From the NCBI RefSeq assembly GCF_000020005.1, contig NC_010718.1, forward strand, positions 2,500,001 to 2,564,000: a DNA stretch of 64,000 bases, written 5' to 3'. Positions within the stretch are counted from its first letter, which is position 1. Each line of letters begins with the position of its first letter. Source of the stretch: Natranaerobius thermophilus JW/NM-WN-LF (lineage in GTDB: Bacteria; Bacillota; Natranaerobiia; Natranaerobiales; Natranaerobiaceae). This document shows positions 51,271-60,119 of this stretch, one piece after another. The translations under genes were made by a program, and so were the position numbers. The notes beneath the pieces are model-generated. The model was not told the origin of the DNA and searched no databases. It saw only the letters and a program-made list of their open reading frames with translations.

Positions 51271-53022
51271 TTGAAAGGTTATTGGTGGACCTTTGTGACT
51301 GTGTTAGTCTTAAGTTTTACCTTAGTGTTTACTGGCTGTGGCCCCGATGATGCCGATCCTGCCGAAGAAGAACCAGAAGAAGCTCCTGACCCCGACAGAA
51401 AAGTTGAAGAAATTGTAATCAACACTACCACTATGGATTACGACCCGGCTAGAAATGAAGTCGCCAGGTGGGTAGGAGATACTTTTGAAACTGAACTAGG
51501 CGTTGATGTGGAAGTTCAACCTAGAGAGTTTACAACTTTAGTAGACTCAGCTCGTCGGGATCCTGGTGAATCTGAATGGCAAGCCATCACTCTAGGTTGG
51601 TCTGGGCGGATAGAGAGAGCCGACCCTGACATGTTCACTCACACCTTGTTCCATTCCGATCAAGCTTACGACGGTGGAAACAACTATCATAATTATGAAA
51701 GTGATGAATATGACGAGCTAGCAGAACAGGCCAGGATGGCCTTCGATGAAGATGAAAGACAGGAACTGGTCTATGAAATGCAAGAAAAATTAGCTGAAGA
51801 TATTCCCATGATTGTATTGTACAACGAGGCTGAACATCAAGCTCAAAACGTGGAACGCTGGGACAATGTAATACAAACTCCTGAAGGAAAATACAGTGAA
51901 TGGTTCCCCTATTACGCTGAACCATTAACTGATGATGATCATTTTAGAATCGGCTATACCCAGGATTTGGATACATTTAACCCACTAGCAGCTACCACAG
52001 TTTTTGAGTGGAAATTACTACGACTAAATTACGACAAATTGTTCCGAGTTGGCCCTGATATGGAATTGAGGCCCTGGATGGCTGAAGATCACGAGGTCGT
52101 AGACGAACAAACCATAGATGTGGAACTTCGGGACGGTTTAGAGTTTCATGACGGTGAACCTGTTACACCAAGAGACGTTAAATTTACCTTTGATTACATG
52201 ACAGACTGGGGAGTAGGTTATTTTGCCGGTTTCTTAGATCCTCTAGACGAAGTGGAACTACTTGAAGACGAAACAATTCGCTTCCACTTGGAAGAACCCA
52301 ATGCAACCTTCTTGACAAATACTTTAACCCAAATTGTCATCTTACCAAAACACATTTGGGGAGACTTAGTTGAACCAGAAGAGGATCATGTTTGGGGAGA
52401 AATGATGGATGATCCCAGTCAAAGCGAAGGATTATCCCACCCCGATGAATATGAAAATGAAGAAGCCATCGGAAGTGGACCTTATGAACTGGACTACTGG
52501 AACCGAGGTGAAGAAATCAGCCTTGTTCGCAATGAAAATTACTTTGACCATCCCGATTACTATGATGCCGATGAAATAGATGTAGAAAGGATTTCCTATA
52601 TAATTTACGGACACGAAGAAGGTGTTATGGGCGGCCTTGAACACGAAGAAATTGACCTGGTAGGAGATGCTTACATGTCCGATTACGTGGATAGAGTTGA
52701 AGAAATGGAGCATGTGGAATATTCCGGACACACATCCATCGGTTTCCACTATTTATCCTTCGATCTCAGCGAACCACCTTTTGAAGACCACGCCTTTAGA
52801 GAAGCAGCTGCCCACTTAATAGATGCCGAAGAACTACTGGATATTGTCCACGGAGGTTACGGAGAACCCGGTGGTGCAGGTAGAGTAATTTCACCATCAG
52901 TCGAGTTTTGGAGAAATCCCGATGTGCCAGAATACCCCTTTGACCCAGACCGAGCAGTAGAAATTTTAGAAGACGCAGGTTATGAATTTTACGATGGAGA
53001 TCTCTATTATCCCGAAGACTAA
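51271..53022 (+). CDS. Oligopeptide/nickel-type ABC substrate-binding lipoprotein, apparently circularly permuted
   Basis: Exported binding protein of 583 residues. It has a lipoprotein signal (VLSFTLVFTGC, Cys23) and an acidic linker. The order of family-5 segments is rearranged. Residues about 40-222 look like the usual C-terminal lobe (FETELGVDVEVQ; ITLGWSGRIERADPDMF; ESDEYDELAEQARMAFDEDE; IPMIVLYNEAE). The normal N-terminal opening appears only at about 224 (FRIGYTQDLDTFNPLAA), and the protein ends at FDPDRAVEILEDAGYEFYDG, where ordinary members continue into that C-lobe. Start is TTG at 51271 behind GGGGGG. It is very acidic. First gene of an importer operon; ligand unknown. Confidence 0.9.
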   Translation: MKGYWWTFVTVLVLSFTLVFTGCGPDDADPAEEEPEEAPDPDRKVEEIVINTTTMDYDPARNEVARWVGDTFETELGVDVEVQPREFTTLVDSARRDPGESEWQAITLGWSGRIERADPDMFTHTLFHSDQAYDGGNNYHNYESDEYDELAEQARMAFDEDERQELVYEMQEKLAEDIPMIVLYNEAEHQAQNVERWDNVIQTPEGKYSEWFPYYAEPLTDDDHFRIGYTQDLDTFNPLAATTVFEWKLLRLNYDKLFRVGPDMELRPWMAEDHEVVDEQTIDVELRDGLEFHDGEPVTPRDVKFTFDYMTDWGVGYFAGFLDPLDEVELLEDETIRFHLEEPNATFLTNTLTQIVILPKHIWGDLVEPEEDHVWGEMMDDPSQSEGLSHPDEYENEEAIGSGPYELDYWNRGEEISLVRNENYFDHPDYYDADEIDVERISYIIYGHEEGVMGGLEHEEIDLVGDAYMSDYVDRVEEMEHVEYSGHTSIGFHYLSFDLSEPPFEDHAFREAAAHLIDAEELLDIVHGGYGEPGGAGRVISPSVEFWRNPDVPEYPFDPDRAVEILEDAGYEFYDGDLYYPED

Positions 53023-53054
53023 ACATGGGCACAACATGAGTAAAACATGAGCAT

Positions 53055-53093
53055 AACAGGGTAAGGGGGCAAACTTGGCCCTCTTATCCTGTT
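53055..53093 (+). repeat. Strong hairpin between binding-protein and permease genes
   Basis: A 16-bp stem (two G-T pairs) of AACAGGGTAAGGGGGC with GCCCTCTTATCCTGTT and a 7-nt loop, without a T-run. Intra-operon hairpins of this kind commonly stabilise the upstream mRNA and lower permease expression. Confidence 0.65.
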
Positions 53094-53181
53094 AATCAAT
53101 ATAATCAATCCATTTAAGCTGCTAATACTTTTAAAAGGATGATTTATTTATTTTTATCTAGACCGTAAGTTGTGAGAAAGG

Positions 53182-54171
53182 ATGGTGAAAAATTTGGGCT
53201 TTAGGCGATTTGTCTTGCGTAGAATCGGTCAAGTAATCATCAGCTTATTCATTGTTGCCACCATTGTATTTTTTCTCTTTCGATTATTACCCGGTGACCC
53301 GACAGCAGCCATGATGCAGCCCGAAATGTCCTCAGAAGCCCAAGAAATGATTCGGGAAAGATTTGGTCTTGACCGCCCTCTTCATGAACAGTATTTAGCA
53401 TATATGGTTAACTTGCTTCAAGGGGACTTTGGTATATCCTTTCACTACAGACTACCCGTTAGCCAAGTTATAGGTACTTACATTCTGAACACCCTTTGGC
53501 TAATGTTTTCAGCTATTGCAGTTGCCTACATTGGAGGAGTCCTAATAGGTGGGTTAATGTCCTGGTATCGCGGATCAAGACTAGAAACTTTCTTGAGTGG
53601 TGGTGTACTATTCTGTCGGTCTTTACCACCTTTTTTCTTGGGAATGGTGGGAATAATGGTTTTTAGCTTTTATTTTGAATTACTCCCCCATTCTGGTATG
53701 AGGTCCCCTGGAGCTAATCCAGTGGGTTTTGTAGAAACTTATTTAAATTTAGACTTCCTCTATCATTTGATTCTGCCAGTAGCCATGTCGAGTTTATATT
53801 ATCTAGCTCGTCCCACTCTGATTATGAGAAATAATATGCTGGAATTGAGAGGAGCCGATTTTGTTGAACTAGCAAGAGCCAAGGGGCTCAGACAATCTCG
53901 GGTAATCTACCTTCATGCAGCCAGGAATGCAATTTTACCTGTAATAACTAATTTAGCTCTCTTCCTGGGAATGGCCATTGGAGCAGCAGTAGCCGTTGAA
54001 TACGTTTTTGGATGGCCAGGCCTCGGCCGTGAAATGGTCAGGGCTGCACAACTCAGGGATTATCCCCTAGCCCAGGCTTGTTTTCTAATGTTAGCAGCTA
54101 AAGTAATGGTACTGAATCTGTTAGTAGATATACTCTATGGCTATCTAGATCCCAGGATCACCTATGAATAA
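53182..54171 (+). CDS. Oligopeptide-type ABC permease, OppB/DppB
   Basis: Membrane protein of 329 residues with six helices. The N-terminus FVLRRIGQVIISLFIVATIV is typical of DppB/OppB, followed by FRLLPGDPTAAMM (about 35-47), ERFGLDRPLHEQYLAYMVNL and the coupling EAA-like motif ELARAKGLRQSRVIYLHAAR (about 230-249). The last loop VEYVFGWPGLGREMV precedes the final helix. ATG at 53182. It pairs with the next gene as the transmembrane channel. Confidence 0.93.
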   Translation: MVKNLGFRRFVLRRIGQVIISLFIVATIVFFLFRLLPGDPTAAMMQPEMSSEAQEMIRERFGLDRPLHEQYLAYMVNLLQGDFGISFHYRLPVSQVIGTYILNTLWLMFSAIAVAYIGGVLIGGLMSWYRGSRLETFLSGGVLFCRSLPPFFLGMVGIMVFSFYFELLPHSGMRSPGANPVGFVETYLNLDFLYHLILPVAMSSLYYLARPTLIMRNNMLELRGADFVELARAKGLRQSRVIYLHAARNAILPVITNLALFLGMAIGAAVAVEYVFGWPGLGREMVRAAQLRDYPLAQACFLMLAAKVMVLNLLVDILYGYLDPRITYE

Positions 54172-54188
54172 AGGGGGTTTCAAATTTA

Positions 54189-55109
54189 ATGAATAAAGAA
54201 ATTGAATCTCAATTACAGGAACATGATGCTCCTAGTTTTAAAAGTAAAGTATCTTCATTGGCCTATTTCATTAAAGAAATTTTCAGTCAGGACAAAATGG
54301 CCTTGATCGGGACCATTATTTTTATCCTGTTTATCATAGTCGCCCTCATGGCTCCAACTCTAGCACCCCATGACCCTATGGAAATACATCGCAGAGATGG
54401 GGAGATTGTACGGACTGAACCCCCATCTAGCGAATTTCCCTTTGGGACAACTAATAGGGGACGCTGTGTCTTTAGCCAGGTGATTATGGGAAGCAGAGTT
54501 GCCCTATTGGTAGGCGCCCTGGCAGCTCTACTAGTAACTATAATTGGCTCAAATATAGGATTGATTTCAGGTTATTATGGTGGTTGGATAGATAATCTAT
54601 TCATGAGAATCGTCGACATCAGTTATGCCATACCTTTTATCCCTTTTACAATAATCCTGGTCACATTATTAAGACCTAGTATTTGGAATATAATTTTAGC
54701 CATTGTGGTCCTTACATGGAGGACAATAGCCAGGGTTTTAAGGGCTCAAGTGTTGTCAGTAAAAGAACGTCCCTATGTGAAAGCGGCTAAAGTAGCTGGT
54801 GCAAGCAATGCCAGGATAATTTTCCTATATATTCTTCCTAATGTCCTTCCTCTGGCTTTGCTGGAAATGTCACTAAGAATGGCTCAAGCCATTGTTGCAG
54901 AATCAACGGTAAGCTTTTTGGGTTTCGGAGACCCGGATGTAATTAGCTGGGGTAGAATTTTACAGGAAGGCTTTATCGCTGGAGCTATGCGGGAAGCTTG
55001 GTGGTGGGTAATTCCACCAGGATTAGCTATTGCCATAGTAGTAGTATCGGTATTCTTTAGTTCCAGAGCCCTGGAATTTGTAGCTAATCCTCAATTAAGG
55101 AGGCGATAG
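54189..55109 (+). CDS. Oligopeptide-type ABC permease, OppC/DppC
   Basis: Membrane protein of 306 residues: N-terminal helix after a 35-residue cytoplasmic tail, APTLAPHDPMEIHRRDGEIV (about 54-73), the FGTTNRGRCVFSQVIMGSRV segment (about 85-104; DLFS-type loop altered to CVFS), EAA-like coupling loop YVKAAKVAGASNARIIFLYI and LGFGDPDVISWGRILQEG near the C-terminus. ATG at 54189 is 18 bp after the oppB stop. The CVFSQ in place of the common DxFSR is a small deviation. Confidence 0.93.
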   Translation: MNKEIESQLQEHDAPSFKSKVSSLAYFIKEIFSQDKMALIGTIIFILFIIVALMAPTLAPHDPMEIHRRDGEIVRTEPPSSEFPFGTTNRGRCVFSQVIMGSRVALLVGALAALLVTIIGSNIGLISGYYGGWIDNLFMRIVDISYAIPFIPFTIILVTLLRPSIWNIILAIVVLTWRTIARVLRAQVLSVKERPYVKAAKVAGASNARIIFLYILPNVLPLALLEMSLRMAQAIVAESTVSFLGFGDPDVISWGRILQEGFIAGAMREAWWWVIPPGLAIAIVVVSVFFSSRALEFVANPQLRRR

Positions 55110-55113
55110 TTAG

Positions 55114-56154
55114 ATGGCACTATTAGAAATTGAAAATCTGACCATCAGTTACCAGCTTAAAAATGGTGAATTACGTGCCGTCGATGACGTTTCATTTAAT
55201 ATTCCCGAGGGAAGTAACTTGGGTCTAGTCGGTGAAAGCGGTTGTGGTAAAACTACCGCAGCCAAGTCTATAGTCAATCTCCTTCCGGAAAACGGGCGAA
55301 TTGCCCAAGGAAAAATTAAATATAAGGGGACGGATCTAGCTCAATTAAATGAAAATGAAATTCGTAAATGGCGCTGGCAAGAAATCTCTCTGATTACCCA
55401 GAGTGCCATGAATGCCCTAAACCCGGTTTATCGTGTGGGAGATCAAATCGTAGAAGCTATTAGAGCCCATGAAAATATCAGTAAGAAAAATGCCAAGAAC
55501 AGAGCAGCAGAGCTCTTCGATATAGTAGGTCTAGAAAAGAAAAGGTTAGAAGCTTATCCCCATGAAATGAGTGGCGGAATGCGCCAACGCGCAATTATAG
55601 CCATGGCTCTAGCCTTGGATCCAGGTCTGATACTAGCCGACGAGCCTACAACTGCCTTGGACGTGGTAGTTCAAGATAAAATTCTCGCCAAAATAATCGA
55701 AATTCAAGCAGAGCTTAAGAGTTCTATGGTTTTTATAACCCACGATATATCTGTAGTTGCCGAAACCTGTGATTATGTATGTGTCATGTATGCAGGTAAA
55801 GTTATGGAATACGGGCCTACCAGAACTATTTTCAAAGATTCTCGTCATCCATATACCATGGGTTTAAGAAATGCATTTCCCAGTGTTAATTTGTCTCAGA
55901 TGGAACTGATTTCAATACCAGGTTATCCACCTGATCTGATGGATCCACCTACTGGCTGTAGATTTGCAGAGCGTTGCCCCTTTATGGAAAATATTTGTTT
56001 AGAACAGGACCCGGGAATCACAGCCATCACAGATGACCATTATCTCAGCTGTCACTTCCCCGAAAAATATCAACAGTTCCGAGATATAGCAAAGCACCGC
56101 AGTACCTGGGAAAAAGTTAAAGAGAGGATGATAGAAGGTGAGGTGGTATATTGA
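55114..56154 (+). CDS. Oligopeptide ABC transporter ATPase, OppD/DppD
   Basis: ATPase of 346 residues: Walker [14 protein letters not shown] (about 39-51), signature [15 protein letters not shown] (about 152-166), Walker [13 protein letters not shown]. The C-terminal oligopeptide extension has the cysteine motif [14 protein letters not shown] (about 288-301) plus a later Cys, likely an Fe-S-binding site typical of this subfamily. ATG at 55114 is 5 bp after the oppC stop; its own stop overlaps the start of the next gene. Confidence 0.94.
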   Translation: MALLEIENLTISYQLKNGELRAVDDVSFNIPEGSNLGLVGESGCGKTTAAKSIVNLLPENGRIAQGKIKYKGTDLAQLNENEIRKWRWQEISLITQSAMNALNPVYRVGDQIVEAIRAHENISKKNAKNRAAELFDIVGLEKKRLEAYPHEMSGGMRQRAIIAMALALDPGLILADEPTTALDVVVQDKILAKIIEIQAELKSSMVFITHDISVVAETCDYVCVMYAGKVMEYGPTRTIFKDSRHPYTMGLRNAFPSVNLSQMELISIPGYPPDLMDPPTGCRFAERCPFMENICLEQDPGITAITDDHYLSCHFPEKYQQFRDIAKHRSTWEKVKERMIEGEVVY

Positions 56155-57206
56155 TGAAACAAGAAGCCAAAACTGATATCAACCAATCAACTGCTGGTAG
56201 CAATGAAATACCAGCTATAGAGGTGAAAAATTTAAAAAAATATTTCCCCCTCCCTACTGGATTAATTGATACCTTATTAAAAAGAGAAAAAAAGTCTGTC
56301 AAAGCTGTAGATAACATTTCCTTTTCTTTAAAAGAAGGCGAAATCCTAGGACTTGCCGGGGAAAGCGGTTCAGGAAAAACCACTACAGGAGAGCTGATTA
56401 CTCAGCTTCAAGATCCCACGGAGGGAGACATAATCTATCAAGGTAATAGTTTACACAAATTAGGGCCCAAAGAATTGAAGGAATTCAGAAAATACTGCCA
56501 AATGATTTTCCAGGACCCCTATGAAACTTTAAACCCACGTTTTACTATTAAACGAACCATCGAAGAACCTTTACTTATAAATGGTTGGAAAAGCGACAGT
56601 GCCCGGCTTAATAAAGTCAAAGAAGCTCTTTACAGAGCTGAGCTTCGCCCTCCAGAAGCATATATGAACAGATTTCCCCATGAACTATCGGGAGGTCAGC
56701 GCCAGAGAGTAGCCATTGCTCGAGGAATCGTGTTAGATCCACGGATTCTAGTAGCCGATGAACCGGTATCCATGTTAGATGTTTCTATCAGGGCAGGGAT
56801 TTTAAATCTTCTAAAAGATTTTAGAGATGAACTGGGACTGTCCATGTTGTATATTTCCCATGACTTGTCCACCATGAAATACATTTGTGACAGGACTATG
56901 ATCATGTATCTTGGTAAAGCTGTCGAGATCGGCCCTACAGAAAAAGTTATTGATAAATCTGTTCACCCATATACCCAGGCTTTAATTTCATCAGTGCCTA
57001 TTCCCGATCCTGATATTGAACGGGAAGGCACTAAAATCAAAGGTGAGATTCCAGATCAAATCAACTTACCCCAAGGCTGTAGGTTCGTGCCCCGGTGCCC
57101 GGACTCAGAAGATCAGTGCCATGAAAGGGAACCTGAACTAGTTAAGGTAGGAGAAAACCAAGATGGAGAGGGTCATTATGCTGCCTGCATTCACGCAGAC
57201 GCCTAG
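56154..57206 (+). CDS. Oligopeptide ABC transporter ATPase, OppF/DppF
   Basis: ATPase of 350 residues: Walker A GESGSGKTTTGELI (about 73-86), FQDPYETLNPRFTI, signature LSGGQRQRVAIARGI (about 176-190), Walker B ILVADEPVSMLD. The C-terminal oligopeptide extension includes CRFVPRCPDSEDQC (about 311-324) and a last Cys. ATG at 56154 shares its first base with the TGA of the preceding gene (TGATG), so translation is coupled. Last gene of the importer operon, followed by a strong terminator. Confidence 0.94.
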   Translation: MKQEAKTDINQSTAGSNEIPAIEVKNLKKYFPLPTGLIDTLLKREKKSVKAVDNISFSLKEGEILGLAGESGSGKTTTGELITQLQDPTEGDIIYQGNSLHKLGPKELKEFRKYCQMIFQDPYETLNPRFTIKRTIEEPLLINGWKSDSARLNKVKEALYRAELRPPEAYMNRFPHELSGGQRQRVAIARGIVLDPRILVADEPVSMLDVSIRAGILNLLKDFRDELGLSMLYISHDLSTMKYICDRTMIMYLGKAVEIGPTEKVIDKSVHPYTQALISSVPIPDPDIEREGTKIKGEIPDQINLPQGCRFVPRCPDSEDQCHEREPELVKVGENQDGEGHYAACIHADA

Positions 57207-57322
57207 CAAAAACCTAGCAGAAGCCTAGTACTTGAGAGTCAACTTCAAATTGTGCTAAACTCGATCTGCTATCCACTATTGACTTATCAAGATTATTATA
57301 GATTATCATAAACTAAATGAAT

Positions 57323-57370
57323 TGGGCGCCAGTGAAGTGGTTAGAACCACTCTGGCAGCCCAGTTGTTTT
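57323..57370 (+). terminator. Terminator of the oligopeptide importer operon
   Basis: Long stem: GGGC/GCCC, GCCAG/CTGGC and AGTGGTT/AACCACT with small internal bulges and a 2-nt loop, followed by GTTGTTTT. Confidence 0.85.
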
Positions 57371-57443
57371 ATATATCCCAACTCTCAATTTGCGTCTCGT
57401 ATTAATTTACCTAGCAGTTTTGAATTGTCTTCACAATTATCAT

Positions 57444-58652
57444 TTAGGTGGCATTACTCAAATAAACCAATAGCAAAAATACCCTCTGTACGCCTATATG
57501 AGCATTTGTGGGATCAAACCACTCTTCCAGGGTGTGAGCACTCCCACCCTGTCCGCCTCCTGAAAGACAAACAGCGGGGATACCCATGCTTATTGGAATA
57601 TTGGCATCAGTACTACCCGCTCCAGTAAGACGTGGTTCTATTTCCAGAGCGCTAGTTGCCGCCACAGCTGCTCGAACAATGAGAATGTTGGGATCTTGCA
57701 TCCCAGCAGGGCGGTCACCGACCAATTTGTTTTCCACTTTCAACTGGTTTTCTTGGTCATCCTTTTTAATGCGGGCATTTTCTTCTTCTTTGGATTTTTG
57801 AATTATTTCCAAGACCTCTCGTTCTAAATCGGCCAGTTCTTGTTCCCCATTGGACCGCAAATCTACCAGCATGGAAGCTTCTGCTGCGATAGTATTCACT
57901 GAGGTGCCACCTGAGATAGTCCCCACATTAAAAGTGGTCTTAGGCTCTTGGGGAACCTCCAAGCTTGAAATTTTTGAAATAGCCCTACCCAGGGCATGAA
58001 TGGCACTAGGTTCTCCAAATGCACCAAAACTGTGCCCCCCAGGTCCCATAAAAGTCACCTCATATCTTTTACTTCCAGTGGCTCCATAGACTATACTGCC
58101 AGTACCCATGCCAGTTCCATCTAGGGCCACCACACCCTGGACCTGGGGATATGATTCCATGATAACTTTTGAACCCTTTAAATCTCCTAATCCTTCTTCA
58201 CAAACATTTCCCACAAATATGATATCTGTTTCCGGCCTGATACCTGCTTCTTTAAAAGCCCTGATAATTGATAACTGGGCTGCCAGGTTTCTACAATTAT
58301 CTGAGATTCCTGGAGCATACAAAATTCCATCTATATTTTTGACTGATACATCAGTTTCCTGGGGAAAAACCGTGTCTAAGTGAGCCATAGTTATAATTCC
58401 AGGTTGTTCCTGTCTTCCTTTTAAAATTCCAATCACATTATTATATTCGTCTATTTTAACTTCGTCTAAGCCTAACTGGGACATAAGCTGATAATAATAT
58501 TTACCGCGTTTTTCTTCTTCAAAAGTTGGTGCAGGTATCTCACAAAGTTGTGTCTGTTCTTCTAAAGTTCTTTTAGCATCTTTTTCAATGAACTTTAAAG
58601 CTCTAGCTACATTCTTATTTTGTAAAATCTTATAAAGCTCAAAATCAATCAT
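57444..58652 (-). CDS. M20-family metallopeptidase
   Basis: Zinc exopeptidase or amidohydrolase of 402 residues. Metal-ligand and catalytic motifs: TMAHLDTVFP (His/Asp about 88-90), ISDNCRNLA (Asp about 118), FVGNVCEEGLGD (Glu-Glu about 152), and SGGGQGGSAHTLEEWF (His about 375). The dimerisation domain (about 190-300) begins with TFMGPGGHSFGAFG. It is closest to the M20 group of di/tripeptidases (PepT-like). ATG at 58652 has GAGGAG 10 bp upstream. It is convergent with the oligopeptide importer, which may supply its peptides. Confidence 0.9.
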   Translation of the reverse strand: MIDFELYKILQNKNVARALKFIEKDAKRTLEEQTQLCEIPAPTFEEEKRGKYYYQLMSQLGLDEVKIDEYNNVIGILKGRQEQPGIITMAHLDTVFPQETDVSVKNIDGILYAPGISDNCRNLAAQLSIIRAFKEAGIRPETDIIFVGNVCEEGLGDLKGSKVIMESYPQVQGVVALDGTGMGTGSIVYGATGSKRYEVTFMGPGGHSFGAFGEPSAIHALGRAISKISSLEVPQEPKTTFNVGTISGGTSVNTIAAEASMLVDLRSNGEQELADLEREVLEIIQKSKEEENARIKKDDQENQLKVENKLVGDRPAGMQDPNILIVRAAVAATSALEIEPRLTGAGSTDANIPISMGIPAVCLSGGGQGGSAHTLEEWFDPTNAHIGVQRVFLLLVYLSNAT

Positions 58653-58750
58653 AATTATCTTCACTCCTCACTCTTTCGGATCTCAACGCTTATATCTACT
58701 TTAATTGTGCATCTCTCATGACAAGTCACGAGAATGTGTGACGGACTGGT

Positions 58751-59185
58751 TCAAAGTTCTTTTGAAAACATCTCTAGTTCATCACGCCTGGTCCAACCAG
58801 ATTTATTCCAAAATCGCATGGCCCTGTCATTTTCTTTGACAACGAACAGATGACACTTTTCAATACCCTCTTCTCTCAATCTTTCCAGACATTCATCTAC
58901 CAACCATTTGGCCAGGCCAGTACCTCGAAATTCAGGTATCACAGCCAGGTGATGTAAATAACCTCTGCGACCGTCATGACCACCCATGACTGTGCCGAGG
59001 ACCCGGCCTTCCTTTTCAGCCACCAGGCTCAAACCAGGGTTTCTCTGTAAAAACCGAAATATATTGTCTCGGGAATCCGACTTGGTAACAGAAATGCCTT
59101 CGGCATTTTCCCAAATAGTTACCGCCTCTTCGTGATCATTCAAGGTCATTTCTCTAATAATCACTTCTGCAAGTGTTTTTGCCAA
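58751..59185 (-). CDS. GNAT-family N-acetyltransferase (YpeA-like)
   Basis: Protein of 144 residues: single GNAT fold with LHHLAVIPEFRGTGLAKWLV (about 77-96) as the acetyl-CoA loop, then CHLFVVKENDRAMRFWNKSG (about 111-130), where the asparagine and phenylalanine/tryptophan positions match RimI/YpeA relatives. Start is TTG at 59185 behind GGGGGAG. It lies after sucD on the same strand with a 61-bp gap. Substrate unknown. Confidence 0.88.
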   Translation of the reverse strand: MAKTLAEVIIREMTLNDHEEAVTIWENAEGISVTKSDSRDNIFRFLQRNPGLSLVAEKEGRVLGTVMGGHDGRRGYLHHLAVIPEFRGTGLAKWLVDECLERLREEGIEKCHLFVVKENDRAMRFWNKSGWTRRDELEMFSKEL

Positions 59186-59246
59186 TTAGCACTCCCCCTA
59201 TCAGTTAACAATCAGTTAACATTCCCATTTTCGTGTTAACTTTCGT

Positions 59247-60119
59247 TTATTGTACACCACTCTTTTTTAAAATTTCAACTAATTCCCAGGGAAGACTGGC
59301 AACTTCTACTCCAGCTGACCTTAAAGCTTGCACCTTTGAGTCAAAAGTCCCTTTTCCACGTTCAATTATAGCTCCAGCATGGCCCATGCGTTTTCCCGGT
59401 GGAGCACTTTTGCCTGCTATGTAAGCATATACAGGTTTGGTCATTTTATTTGCTATAAATTCAGCCGCTTCTTCTTCTGCAGTACCCCCAATTTCACCGA
59501 CCATGACAACCTGATCAGTTCCAGGATCTTGTTCAAAATGTTCTAACATATCAATAAATTCTGAACCTACAACTCGGTCACCACCTAATCCTATTGCCGT
59601 GCTCTGACCTACTCCCACACGACTCAATCCTTCTGCTATTTGATAGCTCAGTGTACCGCTTCTGGCAACCAAACCAGTTCTACCCGGTTGATAACTTTCG
59701 TTAGGCATTATCCCCAACTTACTTTGACCTGGAGTGATAATCCCAAAAGTGTTGGGACCGATAATAGTTGTCCCTCTTTCCCTGGCAAAGGCCATGATTT
59801 CCATGGCATCTTGAACGGGTATATGTTCCGTGATTATGGCAACTAAATCCATGCCTGCATCAATAGCCTCAAAAACTGCATCTTTTCCAAAGGAAGCCGG
59901 TACCATTACAGCTGATACATTAGCATCAGTTTCTCTCACTGCTGAAGCCGCACTATTATAAACTGGTACTCCCTCAACTTCCTGGCCACCTTTTCCGGGA
60001 GAAACTCCCGCCACTACATTACTTCCGTATTCTAGCATCTGCCTGGTGTGAAACCGTCCCTGATATCCGGTGATGCCCTGCACCAAAATTTTACTATTTT
60101 TATCCAGTAAAATAGCCAT
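59247..60119 (-). CDS. sucD: Succinyl-CoA synthetase alpha subunit (ADP/GDP-forming)
   Basis: Protein of 290 residues that binds CoA and carries the phosphohistidine. N-terminal CoA-binding fold: VQGITGYQGRFHTRQMLEYG (about 13-32). The catalytic histidine is in RMGHAGAIIERGKGTFDSK (about 244-246), preceded by GGTAEEEAAEFI. ATG overlaps the sucC stop by one base (TAATG). With sucC it interconverts succinyl-CoA and succinate with substrate-level phosphorylation. Confidence 0.96.
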   Translation of the reverse strand: MAILLDKNSKILVQGITGYQGRFHTRQMLEYGSNVVAGVSPGKGGQEVEGVPVYNSAASAVRETDANVSAVMVPASFGKDAVFEAIDAGMDLVAIITEHIPVQDAMEIMAFARERGTTIIGPNTFGIITPGQSKLGIMPNESYQPGRTGLVARSGTLSYQIAEGLSRVGVGQSTAIGLGGDRVVGSEFIDMLEHFEQDPGTDQVVMVGEIGGTAEEEAAEFIANKMTKPVYAYIAGKSAPPGKRMGHAGAIIERGKGTFDSKVQALRSAGVEVASLPWELVEILKKSGVQ

